From Clytia hemisphaerica (lineage: Eukaryota; Cnidaria; Hydrozoa; Leptothecata; Clytiidae): a DNA stretch of 64,000 nt. The translations under genes and the position numbers were made by a program. Shown here piece by piece: positions 30,401 to 45,400 of the stretch. Within the stretch, counting starts at the first letter, position 1, and each line of letters starts with the position of its first letter. The stretch lies in assembly GCA_902728285.1 (NCBI GenBank), contig CACVBU010000545.1, forward strand, positions 248,001-312,000. The letters are read 5' to 3'. Below the pieces are notes generated by a model. That model saw only the letters and a list, made by a program, of their open reading frames with translations. It did no database searches and had not been told where the DNA came from.

Positions 30401-33400
30401 GCGTGTCATATTATCATACTAAACTTACACATCACCCTCTACCATGATAACACAATACAAAGTGAGTATACAATGTACCCCTCAGGCAATGGCAATTGCA
30501 GTAATTTCGGTAATCACGGTAATCACACCCTTACGCCACAATCCAGATGCACTCGCATATGCAGAGACAAATGTCCCTGCAGACGAGTTACAAGATTATA
30601 AAAAACTAGACGGTAAAATAGTTTACGGTCTGGATATCCAGGCTAATATTATAGCTGATAAATATCGTTAACGATAATATCCGGAGCAAAATGAACAGAC
30701 TGAACCGAAGTGAATATCCTTTGCAACATAGAAACTGACAATCAGATAGGATAACTTACATATCCATTGAAAATTACATGGCCAGCCGGAATCCGGCTAC
30801 TGTAATTTGAAACGCAGGTTCAGGTTTCAGGTTACAGGTTAAAACGGAATAATTGCCAGACTAGATATAATACACGTTTTTTTTTATAAGGAACCTTAAC
30901 TTTGCTCTGAGCCTGGAGTTCCTTATTTTTACAGAAAATTAATTTCAGCCTCAAAGTTCCTTGTCGAGTTCCTTATTTACGCATAGCTGCTAAGTTTGGA
31001 TAACCATCTCTTACTGTTACTTAAAACTTGTTTTCTTATTCTCAGCCTGAGCAGTTCCTTAACAATTCCTTATTTTTTGGACCATTTTCAGCCTCGAGTT
31101 CCTTATAAACTTGTTCTTTATATGAAAAAAAAACGTTTATTTCGACTTGAAGTTTGCAGACCAGATAAATTGAAGCGACAAATATAAATTTTGCAAGCGA
31201 AGTACATAAGAGAACCGAAAAAAATAGAGGAAAAAATTATAAGAAAAATTTGGCAAGATATTGGAAAAATAAAATGATAAACGCCTGTAGCAAATAAAAT
31301 ATTCCTATCACTAAGCCGCTGCATTTACCATTCCACTTCCACTTTTCAAAGAAAAATCCACGACCACGCACGACACAACCGTGCAAACATGAAATTCAAC
31401 TTGAATGAATTGCTAATCTAATAAGTCCATTGTTTTTTCTTCACGAAACTAAAGGTAAAATACACGTTTTTTTTTATAAGGAACCTTAACTTTGCTCTGA
31501 GCCTGAAGTTCCTTATTTTTACAGAGAATTTCAGTCTCAAAGTTCCTTATCGAGTTCCTTACTACATAGGAGATTTTGAACTTTTTGCCCCTTGAAAGAT
31601 CAAAATTTGGTCAAATTAGTCCCAATTAGGTACATTATTTTCAAATCCACTTATCCTCAGCCTGAACAGTTCCTTAACAATTCCTTATTTTTTGAACCAT
31701 TTTCAGCCTGAAGCTCCTTATAAACGTGTTCCTTATAAAAAAAAAAACGTGTAGCAATTTTTAGCACATTGGCACGCATAAACAAATTAGCTCCAATTAG
31801 CGAAATAGCTATAGTTTTCACACTTCGGCACGCGTAAACATTAAAGAAATAGCTAGCTTTAATAATCAAGTTGATGGCTCACATGGCTATTTCATTTTCA
31901 TATTCAAAAGTTATGTAATTAGATTATGTAATCTTTTCTCGCTATAAGTTTTGAATAGAAACAGAAACAAGAAAACAAAACGCACCGTCAGTAAAATTAA
32001 TAATTTTAAGTCAGTAAATTGAACGCGTTTCAAAATAAAAACAGACATTTTACTTTGCATGATAATTCAATGACTACTAAACAATTATAGAATAATTTAT
32101 ATATTGTAGAAACCGCACACGTCGGGATATTTTATTTTTGAAATTTCCATAAAAAAGATTTAACCTGTAACCTGAAACCTGAACCTGCGTTTCGAACTAG
32201 CCGGCCGGAATTCCATCAAAAACCATCAGAAACCATAAGCCAAGCCGTGTTGTACTTGATCTGAAGAGGTTTGGTACCATGTTTGAAGAAATGCATGCAT
32301 GAATTTGTGTAAAACAAGGAACGATAATTTGTTATGAAGCTTCCAAGAAAAAAAAGCTCTGTAAATTAAAGGACTCTAACCGCAGAAATGGCTTTTGGGG
32401 GCGCTATCAGGGCGATATGTTGTGGCGTAAGGGTGTGATTACCGTGATTACCGAAATTACTGCAACTACCATTACCTGAGGGGTACATTGTATACATTGT
32501 CTTATTGTGGCGTTATAAAGGGCGATATGTTGTGGCGTAAGGGTGTAATTACCGTGATTACCGAAATTACTGCAATTACAATTGCCTGAGGGGTACATTG
32601 TATACTCACTTTGTGTGTGTTGTGTTATCATGGTAGAGGGTGATGTGTAAGTTTAGTATGATAGTATGACACGCATTCATAATAAAGAGGTTATGTTTCA
32701 AATAGTCATGGAAGTGTAGTATGAAATGTTTAAGTCGTCGCTTGTTACGCTTTTATAGCACGAAGTAGATAGGGAAAGCCACATGTCATTCGTGACAAAT
32801 GTAACATTACTTGAATACGTGTATTAGTGAAGTATTTTTCGAAGTGTTTTTCAGTCCACCATAGATTGTAAAATTGCCTTTTAAATCAAGTTGAACCTTG
32901 CAGCGTGAATATAAAAAGTTCTTTTAAAAGAACTGTACTGTAAAAAAATCATTTAAAAAATATTTTTGATGTTTCTTTCTCTCAATAATATCCCTACTTC
33001 TTGTATGACCGTATTTCTTCCATGCACGACTTGTCGTAATAATTCTTGGATCCTTTCTTCTTGTGCTTCCTGAAGATCATTAAAATTCAAAATTTGTTCT
33101 ATTTCATTATTTCTATGATTTCTAAATGTAGCAAATTTTACCTTTTACCAAGGCGGGCCTTTAAAACACGCCCAGTATCCAAATAACTCCACGTTGTGAC
33201 AGTAATAAATGTAAAAAAGCAAACATTCTTACTATTTTTTTACGGAACATCTGTTTTTCAGCAATTATCTAAAAGAAAAAGGAATGACGAAGAACTGAAA
33301 CAACATCGAAACCGTACAACCGTACTTTTCCAAACAATGACGCACAAAATGAGAATTTGATTTATTGCACTTTGCAGAATGTAATTGACGATCAATTATA

Positions 33401-36400
33401 CACATTGCACGCACTCTTCGAGGGTGCGCCAAATAAGAAATAATGAAGCATATCATGATTAGATTCAATATCAATTCAAAAAGACATAATTTCTCATTAT
33501 TTACGTTCATATGATAAAATGTGAGTGTGTATAAGCATTTCTTAATCCTTTTATCATCAGAAATCGAATCCTTGATATGCGTAAGCCAAGATTACGTCAT
33601 TTTTCATATCGGAAACACCCGAAAACCCCTGAGTGTTTATACTAGAATATCAAGAACTAGCAATATTGCAGGTTATGGGCAGGAAAAGAATTGAAAACAA
33701 AGAACTGAAGTCTACCTCCTGTTCCATAAGAAGATCACCATGTTGGACATCTTCCAACTGAAAAAAGTTAAAACAGTAACAAGATGAATTCTGACCAACG
33801 AAAAGAAGTTGATGAAATGGGTTATCGAGTTTCAGCAAATCAATTACATTGAACTATTCCAGAAATAGTCTGCATCCCCTATGTTGAGGAGGTGTAACGT
33901 CCAGGATGGTCTCCAGACTAAATAAAATAAAAAATCCAGGGTGGTCTAGTTTTTTGAATGATAAAATCCAGGGTGGTCAGTAAAATCGGGTTGAAAATCC
34001 AGGGTGGTCCAAAAAAATGGGAGAAAGAAATCCAAGGGGGTCCTAAAAAATTGGAAAAAAATCCAGGGGGTCACCTTTTAAAAAAAGATCTCCTCAACAT
34101 ATATAGGGTACAAATTTTTTCTGGAATAGCCCATTTCACTGGCGTCGAGACAAAAGGTCTAATACCAATTTGAGACTAGTTTGCTTTTCTAACTTAAAAT
34201 TGTAAGATTAATCTTTTCTCGCAGTGGAGAAGGAATCTATCTACAAGTAAAAAGGGCCAATTCTAAAATTGTAAGTTAGCAAAGTAAAAGAAAATTAGCT
34301 TTCCCTGAGACACTTATTTTGAGATTGGATCTTTTGCCTCGACGACAGCGATTTTCCACTTGCTTTCGGGATTATATTGGTTAGCTAGCTACTAATCTTT
34401 CAGGGGCCCATAGTGGCCCAGCGATATAGTACTATGCTTACAGAAAGGAAACGAAGAAGCCACTCGAATCATTGCAAAGTCACGCATAAATACAGCGCAG
34501 CGCGGGTTTCACACGAGCGCCAGACGAAAAGTAAAATTTACATTGAGATTTCAAGATTCTGAAAAATGTAACCATCATAATATTCAGTCCGAAATAAAAA
34601 TTGGGATTTACATTTTTAAGCCTAGTATAGAAAGTATTTAAAACTATCAAATTCAAAGATTCGAAAATTTTGTAAGAAAAATATATATATAAAAAGGAAA
34701 ACCTCTTTGATCTTATTTTTCAGGTCTCTGATTTCCATCATTTGTTTTTTCATTTGAGAATTCCCTTCGAATACCTGAATCATATGAGAGAATCAAAATT
34801 ATTATTTCACTTTGAATACCTGAATAGTGAAGGCATTAAGACCACGTTCACACGCTACGTTCCACTCCGAAACGAAACGGTTCCGAAACACTGTGTTAAC
34901 GTCAAAATTGAAAACGTCAAAAAAGAAGACATTACAAAGCAAAACAGATCGAAACGGTTTCACCCCACTATTTTCATCGGAACGGAACTGCTCCGTTTTC
35001 TTGCTCCTAAACGTTCCGGAACCAATATGAACACACTCGATCTATAACGAAAACCATACCGGAGCGAAACGGAACAGTAACGTGTGAACATGGTCTAAGA
35101 TAGTAAGTAAGTACCGAACATACATGGATTATTGTGTAAAATTTTACATTAGAGATGACATTTAGTAGGGGGTAGCCAACCTTTAGGATCTGTAGCATCT
35201 TGCATGAGACGCAACCACGTGTGAATGGTTTGAAAGTAGATAGAATTTTGAGACGTTTGCCTTTGCTACGGATCCTAAAGGTTGCCCTTCTCCTAATAAG
35301 AATATCATTACGTAATTTTGTTTCTTTCACCCTTCTCACAGCAACAATGTTTTGGAATAAAATGATAATTGAAGAAGTACCTTTAACGGTGATTTGGAAA
35401 CTTACCTCGTTGACTGTAGGTTTATTTTGTACATTTTTCGCACGAGCAGCAAACTATGACAAAAACGATCAGAAATTTTTAAACATCTTTACCTCCTAAA
35501 TCTTTGGTACAGGTTACTCAACACCATAAGTATTTTTTCAAGAAAGTGGGACTCGTAAATAAAACTTTGAACTAGAGAGGTGTGAAAAAAAACTTTGTTC
35601 GAAAAGTAATTGTATTTATTGTCTACATCATAGGCAAGCAAATTACACAAATTACAAACTATACTTAAAGGTTTTGTTTTTAAATCAGAGTGATATCGTT
35701 TGCTTACTCGTCAATTCTAATTCACAAGCTTTTTCACATTGAAATAAACGCGAATGTGGAGTAAGATTGGTCAGAAAGAGGAAAAGAAAAACATTTTTTT
35801 GCTTATAAAGCATAATAACAATAGGCAGACACTGTCCTGATATGAAATATCTGCCTGATATGAAACGGGAACACTTATGTAAAAATAAAACCTTTAACAA
35901 ACCTTTAGAGTTTGTACAGTTTCTTCGTAAACAACAGGAGATACACAGCAAATCATGGCCGTCCTTGCGTTACCACCCAATGAGTTTTGTAGAAGTCTTG
36001 TCAATTTAGAATCTCTGTAGGGAACGTGATCTGGCCTGAAAAAGGAAATGCAAGTGTAAAAATACTTGAGATTTACATTTCAAGACCAACGGCAAGCCAA
36101 ATTCTAGAAAGGCAGGGCTGCGTCCGCCAGGGACCAAACAGGGCACTTTTCTGCTTTTTTCATGAAATAAGGCTGTTTTTACCATTATTTTTCATAATTC
36201 AAGAGGGGCAGCGTCAGATAAACCGGACACTAAAAAAGCACAGATCTCTAAAGCCCGAAGGGCTAGATTTGCGGCTTTTATCGAAAAGTGAAGCCTAGGT
36301 TTGGAAGGATTTCCTACCAAAGTCACGTGACTAAAATATGCAATTTCACCGGTTTGAGAGATGTGAAATAGTGTTTGCCGCCTACTTTTTTAGATCTCGC

Positions 36401-39400
36401 GCTCCGAAAACAATTAAAATGCTAGATCCTATCCATCGGGACAAAATTTAAAAAGTCAAATTTTTGCTTCACTTTTTTTTGCTGGAGAAAGCTTAAAGTT
36501 GCCTATCTAGCCCTTCGGGCTTTACAGATATCTGTGTAAAAAAGGCATGAAAAATGGTCTGAACGGTGGCCCAAATATACCCCGAACATTTTCAGGCTAA
36601 AATAGCAAAATATTATTTTGGCTTGAACATCAATGTTCGAGCCATGTTTGGACCACACAATTCTGGATTTCCCCTTCGAAAACCTGACCCATAGTGTCCT
36701 CCTGGGTTGGTTCCCCCCACTAAAAATCCAATTTTTTCTCCATTCCCCCCTCTTTTCTTTCCCCCACCATATTTCAAAATTTTTCGGTTCCCCCCTCTTT
36801 TTTGAATTTCCCCAGCTATTTGAAGATTTTGCGGTTCCCCCATATGGTTAACATAAAAATGCCTTAAATCAAATTTGAAATTTTGGGAAAGCTTAAAAAT
36901 ATAGCCTTGAAAGTGCTGGGAAAATGAAATTGTATTGAAAAGTTGGTTTATTTAAAAAGATTTGCTGATTTTATTACTTAAACAGGTTTTGCAATAAGAT
37001 AACCTTGAGATCAGTGAAGTTCCCCCAGTTAAAATTTCCTAAATTTATGGTTTTCCCCCCTCTTTATTTCCCCCCAGCAAATTTCAAATTTTTCATTTTC
37101 TCCCATACTTTAAAAATAGGGCCAAAATCAGAATCCCCCCCCCCTTTAAAGGGGGGGGGGACACTATGCTGACCCAATCATTCCCCAAACATGGGCAGGC
37201 CAGTTAGTCATGTCCGGGAATATTTCAAGTTCATAGTGACCAATTGATTCACTTCTCATTGAATTTTGCTAAGACTTTGAGAGAAACGCCGTTTTTTAAA
37301 TACACCTGTGTTTAAAGAGTGTAAGGAGACTAGGGTCTAGTTTATAGAAACGAATGGCGTCAAAATGCCTTATAGGCACTGACCTTTATATATCCCTGGA
37401 CAAAGCTATATCCACCATCTTTGATCGAAGTTTTTTCGAAAGTTGGTACCCGCAAAGAAGCCATTGTAGTGTTTGAAACTTTGCCTAACGACAAACGGCG
37501 CTACGTCATTAGTGTGGAAGCAAAACTAGATCTAGCGCTCTCTCCGCGGGTACCAATTTCAAAAACACTCCGATCATAATATTTCGCTTGGCCTGCATTG
37601 AGTGACTTGGTCCAGGGTATATAAAGGTCAGTGCTTATACGGTGTAGTGGCTACAAAAAATAACCATTTCTGTGAATTCTGTCTCGTTAAAATGTTCGTG
37701 TGATTCAAAACATTAAGTGGATTGATTAAAGGATTTCCACACATACTTGCTCCCGAAACCTCTTTTTTATATTTTATTTTTCTGCTGTAGATAAATCAAT
37801 TACCAAACCCCTATCAAGCCGATAGCGCTGCTTAGGGTTGATACACGATAAATTACAATACCAACCTTGTCTTTTCACACAATCTTGCAATGACAGTTCC
37901 AAGTGTAAGCAAACTCTGGTTAATGTACGTGCTCTCCTTGAAGCGTTGGCCTGAAATTTAGAGTATTAGTAGTCGAAGTGAATGAAAAAAGGTGTCAAAT
38001 AGACCTTATTGGATTTTCTGATTTTTCTAAAACAGCGATTCATTGTGGGATTTCTATTGAAATATCCCCGAAACAATCCCACAATGCATCGCTTTTTTAG
38101 AAAAATCAAAAACTCTGATAAGATCTATTCATGGATGCAGTAGCATCATTGGGTGTTGTTGAGTGATTATATGAATAGTTATACGCCTCTTAGTTATGTT
38201 AATTACATACAAGGATTAATCACAGTGACTTATTTTTGGTAAAATGGAAAATCACATTATAAATATACCTTGAGCTCCTGTCAGTTGTACTCTTTCAGAG
38301 CCAGCAAGATCGACAAGATTCTAAAAAAGAAGACATTTAGCTTTTCAAGAATAGACTTGACCTAGAGAAAAACTCTTTTAATTGACACAAAGTTTTGCAC
38401 CGTGAAAAAAATCAATTAGACTGTTAACGAGCAATGGTCAAGCGGTTGGAAGGCTCGATCCCCTGCTCTTTCCAATGTTCCGTTATAGTTCCATTAATAG
38501 CCAAGCCGGCTGGTCGTGTACTCAGTGAAAACAATCGTAAGAATGTTTCAAAGTCATATATCGATCCTACCTACTAAACAAATGGGTTAATCAAAGATAT
38601 AGATAATCAAGAGCTTTACTAACTTACCAATTCTGCCGAATAAACTGGTCTCAGATCGATGTCTGTTGAATTTGGGTCTTGCCATTCTCGACTTTCAATA
38701 ACCTGAAACGTCATTATTCTTAATTAATACTATAAAGAGATTCTATTCGAGTCTAATACTAGGGTTTTTACAAGGGCCAAACAAAGACAAATGCCAATAT
38801 CTGTGATATTCTCAATGCAATGAGACTAGAGTTTATGACTTGGTACGCGAAAATCGAACTTTTATCCCAAATTGTGCACTTTTCGTTAAAGTTAATAAAA
38901 GTGTGGATTCTGCTGGGATTGAGTTTTATCTGAAGTTTTATCAATCATTTTTTGAGATTGATCTCAAAATCTTTAAAGGTAGTTAAAGTTTTAGGGCTTA
39001 GAAATAATAATGATAAAGACATACAGTTACTTCTCTCTGATTCAAGCTACAAGGGACCAAGAATTTTCTTCAAATTACAGAAAGATTCGAATTACAGAAA
39101 GTGTTCTATACAAATTTCTAGCTGAGGGGACAAATATTTTTGTTCGAATTATAGAGAGTCTACTGTATACTGACAAGTCTGAAGATGACATGCGATCGGC
39201 TACTCCTTTCGTTCATCAGCGTCTTCCCAATTGATCTGTTTTCTGAAAAACAAATAGTTAAGTTTCTTAAAGTCAATCTACCAATAAAATGAAGCTGTTT
39301 TATTGATCTTGCAAAAGCAAGGCGAAAACGTTTATTTCATGATCCATTTTTTCGTAAGCTCGGGATTTTTTTTCGTTGCGATTTAGACCGCAAACCAGGC

Positions 39401-42400
39401 TTGAACATGTAATTGAAACTACAAAGATATTACAGGTACATGGGGGAATGGCTACAGAATCGAAACATTCCATAGAAAAGCGTGGGTCTAATATTTTAAG
39501 CAAGAGTTTTAAATCTCTCAATTTCAATTATTTTACTAGCTAAATATTAGACGAGTATAAAGTACGAAGCCTTGTGGAGAGAACCGGAGACCACAGGTTG
39601 CTTCGCCTACCCTCGATTGTTTTCTTTAGCAAACAATAAACAGTTAAGTGGCAAGACCAGATCTTACATACCACAGCTGAATAACCAAATGTTCTCCCAA
39701 AGAAAGGATGCAAGATTCACGTGCATTTTCATTAATCAGACAAACATTACCTTGCCCTTGCTTTACAAGTTGTAGGCCTTCTTCGAAATTTGTGATGTTG
39801 AATTCTGTTAGGTTATCCACATAAACGACACCAGATTCGTCAGTTCGAATTTGAACTTTAGCTTCTGGTTGATTGCCTGTCTTCAACAAGTCTGTAATGA
39901 CCTAAAAAGAATTCAAAAGAGAGACCTTTTTAGAATCTTTATAAGAATAAGTTCAAATCTAAAATCTTCAGTAGACCCTCGCTTATTCGATATTCTATTT
40001 TTTGAATCTTTTTGTAATCCGAACTACACGTTTTTTTTTATAAGGAACACGTTTATAAGGAACTCGAGGCTGAAAGTAGTCCAAAAAATAAGGAATTGTT
40101 AAGGAACTGCTCAGGCTAAGAATAAGAAAACAAGTTCTAAGGAACAGTAAAAGTAAGAGTTTTCACTTGAACTAGATATGTAAATAAGGAACTCAAAAGG
40201 AACTTTGAGGCTGAAATTTTCTGTAAAAATAAGGAACTCCAGGCTCAGAGCAAAGTTAAGGTTCCTTATATAAAAAAAAAACATGTAAATCCTATTCCCC
40301 GTCAAGGAGAAACCCTCTTAATATACTTTCTATATACAATTCAAATCTCTCTCTTTTCACACTTCACATTATATTCTAAGATCAAAGAAATTAATGTTGT
40401 GAAAATGGTAATTATTACAGCACAGTTTTTTCACGAGGTTGAATTTTATCATCTCCATTTTCCAAATTGTTTTGAGTTTTTTTCTACATTTCACTCTTGA
40501 ATATCTTTTCAACAAGCACAAAACCGCAAACAAATTCTATCCAAAGTAACAGCAACTTTTTGACTTTTTAACCTTTAATCTCTAGGATTATATTGAGACA
40601 GACTTTAGATGAATCTTGGTGAGATTCTATAGAATTCTAATGGTTTCTATCTTTGAGATTACCCAATGGGTCCTGCATTGGTAGACGAAGGAGTGCTTCA
40701 ACTCAAACTGGATGTGTAAGTGCGTTTAAAAAACTTAAGTAAAATCTAAAGCCTATTTATCTATTTACGAGTCTGTTTACTTATTCTGCAAAAACATTCC
40801 ACAGCTCCATTAAAGACGTAGACAATTCATTCCAATTCTTATTCGACACTTTGCAGTCAAAACATTGTAAACTCTCTGGTCATTGAAATGTTATATTAAA
40901 GTGAAAACATTGCAGTGTTGAATCGAACAATTAAGTTACGTTACGCGCTAGCTTTTGTTTTGATGATTGGTTGAATAACTGCTATCTTTATGTAAGCTCG
41001 GCGTTTTTGAGGCAGCGATTCAGACCTCAGAAAACATAATGTCAATCTGGCTTTTAAGTAATGAATGGTATTTAATGTAAAAAACAATAAGTTTGAATGG
41101 GATATTTTTTATGGTTTTCCCTGTACGTTAATAACTGGTTGTGACGTAAGCGGTCCAAAACAGGCGAGTACGTTGTTCTGATTGGCTCTCTAGCGTATTA
41201 GTGACGAAAGTCTTGGTTGCACTCACATTTAAAATTCATTGCATTAAAGTCAATTTGACCAGGAGTTTCAGAATAGACGTTACAATGACTTCTTTCATAG
41301 GGCTGACGCCAAAAGAAAAATTAAAAACAGCCACAAAAGGAAATAAAGGCAAACTTGATGAAAATTTATAAGTAAACAGTTGATATTTTACTGAAACGAC
41401 CTTTCAAACAAGGAACTATAAAGAATGATTTAGTGTACAATACGAGTTGCCAAGTTTCAAGTAAACATTTTTGTTTATTTCAAGGTAGATTGCATTAGAT
41501 CAGAAGAAGCGTTAATTTTGAAGATCTATTCTATCAAACAGGAAATAAAACTTATGAATGTAGACTTCCTCCATTGAATCATACTGAAAATGTGTGATTT
41601 TTAACAATACAGATCAGCTCCATATAAATATATTCTCTCATTTGTTTTGGTATTAAAACGAATCGAAAAACAGTAACCAGAAGTATTGTGTCAACGGAAA
41701 AATATAACATTTTGTAAATTTGAAATATTTTCAAGGTAAAACTGTGTTGCTATTTAAATGAAAATGCGTCAGTTTTTATTGATATTATCATCATGTCTCT
41801 ATCTCTCACTGGGAGTCGTTGACTGCGCAAGAGAACTAAAACATGTGGCCTGGTCAACATCGGGGACCTGTACATATTCTTATGTTCCAGGAGGGAAAGT
41901 CACTATTCAAAAGAGTACAGCACCAACGGCAACCTTACAAACAACAGCCGTGCAAAATTTCTTCACTCATTCTGACTTTGGGATCACCCTTGGAACTGCA
42001 GATACAGCAGGACAAGTTTTGAGTAAGTCAATTTCAAAATTTATATCACAGAAATTCAAAAGTCGAAAGGGTCTTTTATTTTAAAGGCCGCTACCCACTC
42101 AGCATTTTATGGTCGGCGAACAAGGCGCACGGCTCGAGCGCTTTGGTCGCTGAACGCTTTTCCCATTCCACTGATCCAAAATAAAGGGGAGATATGCTGC
42201 ACATTTTTTTCTTTTTGCTATTGTTGATATCTTTTTGCACACGGTACAAGAGAGTTAAATGTCTCTTCTGATTGGCTATTTAAAAAAGAACAATAGGGAA
42301 GCCACACAGCCTAGCGAAAAAAGTTGAAAAGTTTCAAGGGTAGCGACCTTTTGACTCAAGGCGACAGCCTTTGAAGGCTTGATTTATGCATGGATTTATC

Positions 42401-45400
42401 ATAGAACTCTGGATACACAAAGAGCTGGTTTTTCATCGATTTCTCATGTTTTAGCCTTGTCCGCAGTAATGACATTATTGTTCACCCTCCACCATTCACT
42501 AATCATTATTTCGTAAATTTTTTTATTGCATTTTTCATCACAGCTATACAATTCCCAAATGAGACTTAAAGATCTCTCAAGAGAGTCAAATGCATCAAAT
42601 TAATTGCTAATAATATGTCGTTATGACGTTTCAAGCTATGAGAAAGATGCGACAAACATGCTATGTATAAGAAATTGAATGTTGACACCAGAAAATTTCA
42701 AACTTCCACGTCGCCAAAACCACCGTGCCACTGCGTGCCTCCAAAAGCTTTTCATATCACTATGAAGCCAAGATACTCTAGTCTAACATATGTCAATCCT
42801 AGCTCTTTCCAGGAAAAAATTGGAAAGTTATTGCCAACCTTATTTTCAGCGTCATTCTAGGCTTTTTACTCTATTTTTCTTGTTTGATGATGTTTTTGTC
42901 ACATTTGATTTCATAAATTAATTCGTTAAGCTTTCTTGCTTTCATTTTCAAAGTTTCATCCAGTAAATGTGCAAAAACAAGAAGTTACAGGACTTTTTAG
43001 AAATGGGATAATTAATCATTTTTCAAAATCAGAGACCTTCGAGCCGCCATGACAGTTGTCCTTTGCGGACAAAGCTAGATCCTCGAATGTTTTCTAAAAC
43101 AATGGAAAGACAATTAGTTCGCTCTCCACCGTTTTATTTGATGTTTATCCAGAGTTCTATGATAAATCCATGATTTATGTAATTTATGCAATAATTAAGC
43201 CGCGCGCCTTGTTCGACGACCATAAACAGGGTGTCTACTGATTTTTTTTCAGGATTTTCAAGGCTTTTAGGCAAAATTTTAAGTACTTTTCAAGGTTTTT
43301 TGATAATCAGTTGGCACGGCTCTCAGATAAGATTTGTAAGATACTTACTAGTAGACATTGTGAAAAACAAATATTTGGAGGCAAATAGAAATCAAAAATA
43401 ACTTATAGACTTGTTAAAAACCTTAGGTGCAGCGAGAAATAAGGCCTTTATAAAGTCGAACCCATACAGTGCAGAAAAAATTAAGCCAAATTTGAGAAAA
43501 TTTGAGGAAAAAGCTACCCTTATGGTGCATTTTCTTGAAAATTATTGACCATCTTAAGACAAAATATGGTCAAATTTACCAAATTTAACACCTTTTGAGT
43601 GCACTTTTTCTTGTTTTTGCTCATTTTGACTCTTACAGTTAGTTACGCTGGAAACCTCCTCATACATTTGATAGACATCACATCAGTTTCTAGAGGGTCA
43701 AGACCACCCCTCCTTAGACAGGAAGACCCCCCCCCAAGGTAGCAAGAGCACTTCCTCAATAGGTATCTAACCGGGGGCATTCATGCCGTCCTTAATGGTA
43801 GGTTTATCGAGACCCTGGAAATGCACTGTAAGGGTGTGTTTGGGGACTGATAAATTACAAATCTGGCAGTCAAAATCTCATGTATCTTTATAGTTTTGAT
43901 TTGCACCCATTTTGAATTGTTTTACATTATGTCAACATCTCAGGCTCATTTTTGGACGGCTTCGACAAAATAAGATTTGAAATCAAACTAAACTATAAGG
44001 GTCAGAAACGTTCGGTAAAATGCACTGTAAGGGTAAAATGCACTGTAAGGGTACCTTTTCACTGCTCATCAAGAGCTGCACTGTAGGGGTCTGATTTTGA
44101 AAGCCATTTTTTGGCGGCACACACCGTTGTTTAGAAATCGACCCCCGGGGTATCCTCCCTTAAGAAGTTTAGTCCAATAAAAGATGAAAGCAAGTCCGAG
44201 GAAATTCATCAAGCCAAGATATTCAAAGCAAAAGATAAAATTTTGATTTAAAAACAGCTATATTTCGTATAGTATCATATACATCATTCAGGCAAATGAT
44301 TTCTGTAAAAGAAATTTTAGTTTAGTCCGACCCCCTTAATGCAATGACTTTGACCCAACATTGCAAAGGCAACTTTTTAGCGCCGCAGGCAAACTTTTTC
44401 AAAAAAAGCTACCTTTACGTAGGAAGACCCCACTCTAACTGGCAACCCCCCTTTGGAAATTCAAGCTTTTAATAACACTCCCCCTTGTCTTAGTCAGGTA
44501 GAATTAGGTCATAAACCACCAAAACCGGGACAAAAATGGTGTAGAGATGAAATTTTGCACAGTGGTCCAGGAACATGTCAGGAATCACCAAAAAAAAAGC
44601 CCCACCCCAAAGAAGATGGAAACACCCTCAAATCAATAATGGCGGACATGGTACTTTTATCTACAATTAATCAAGGGGGACCCTTGATAACTGAATTTTA
44701 ATAGTTTTCAAATGTCAAAAATAACTAGACAGGGAGATTCCTCTCGACGAGCAGATAAAGAAAATGGGGTCACTTTTGAAATTTGGACCACGTGGTCCCG
44801 AGATATGACCTCTCAAGTCAAAAAAAAGACGATTTTGATGACGTCAGCATTTTTACTGAGATGGATAAATTGGAATGCCAATGATTTAATCACGTAGCCC
44901 TGATCATGGGCTTTCAGAAAATTATATGGTTTAGTATGTTTAAACCAACCGTTGGCGAGATATGACGATTTTAAAATCGTTATATCTCGCCAACGGCTGA
45001 TCTAAACATATTAAACCATATATTTTTCTGAAAGCCAATGACCAGGGCTACGTGATGAGCTTGTCGATGTTCCAATTTATCGCTCTCAGTAAAAATGCTG
45101 ACGTCATCAAAATCATCACTTTTTTGACTTTAGAGGTCATATCTCGGGACCACGTGGTCCAAATTTCAAAAGTGAATCCATTTTCTTTATCTACTCATCG
45201 AGAGGAATCTCCCACTGTCTAGTTATTTTTGACATTTGAAAACCATTAAAATTCAGTTATCAATTATTGCTTAACTGTAGAAAAAAGTACCGCCATTATG
45301 GATTTGAGGGTGTTCCCATCTTCCTGGGGGTAGGCCTTTTTTTTTGGTTAATCCTGACATGTTCCTGGACCTCTGTGTAAAATTTCATCTCTACACTATG

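Larger units (their letters stand above)
30199..32874. mobile_element. 2.7-kb element with long terminal inverted repeats in kinesin intron 16
   Basis: The left arm (about 30199-30541) and right arm (about 32530-32874) are inverted copies beginning CAATCTATGGTGGACTG. They share a TATA box, GACATGTGGCTTTCCCTAT and a GTACCCCTCAGGCAATGG block. The right arm has a second partial copy at about 32405-32505. Inner inverted GAAACGCAGGTTCAGGTTTC blocks stand at about 30810 and 32160. Two hairpin MITEs lie between. No transposase was found. Confidence 0.7.

Noticed and set aside
33242..33243. Earlier GT donor for kinesin exon 15
   Set aside because: It leaves phase 1, which meets a stop codon in every usable acceptor of exon 16. 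The gtaaga donor at 33232 keeps the frame.
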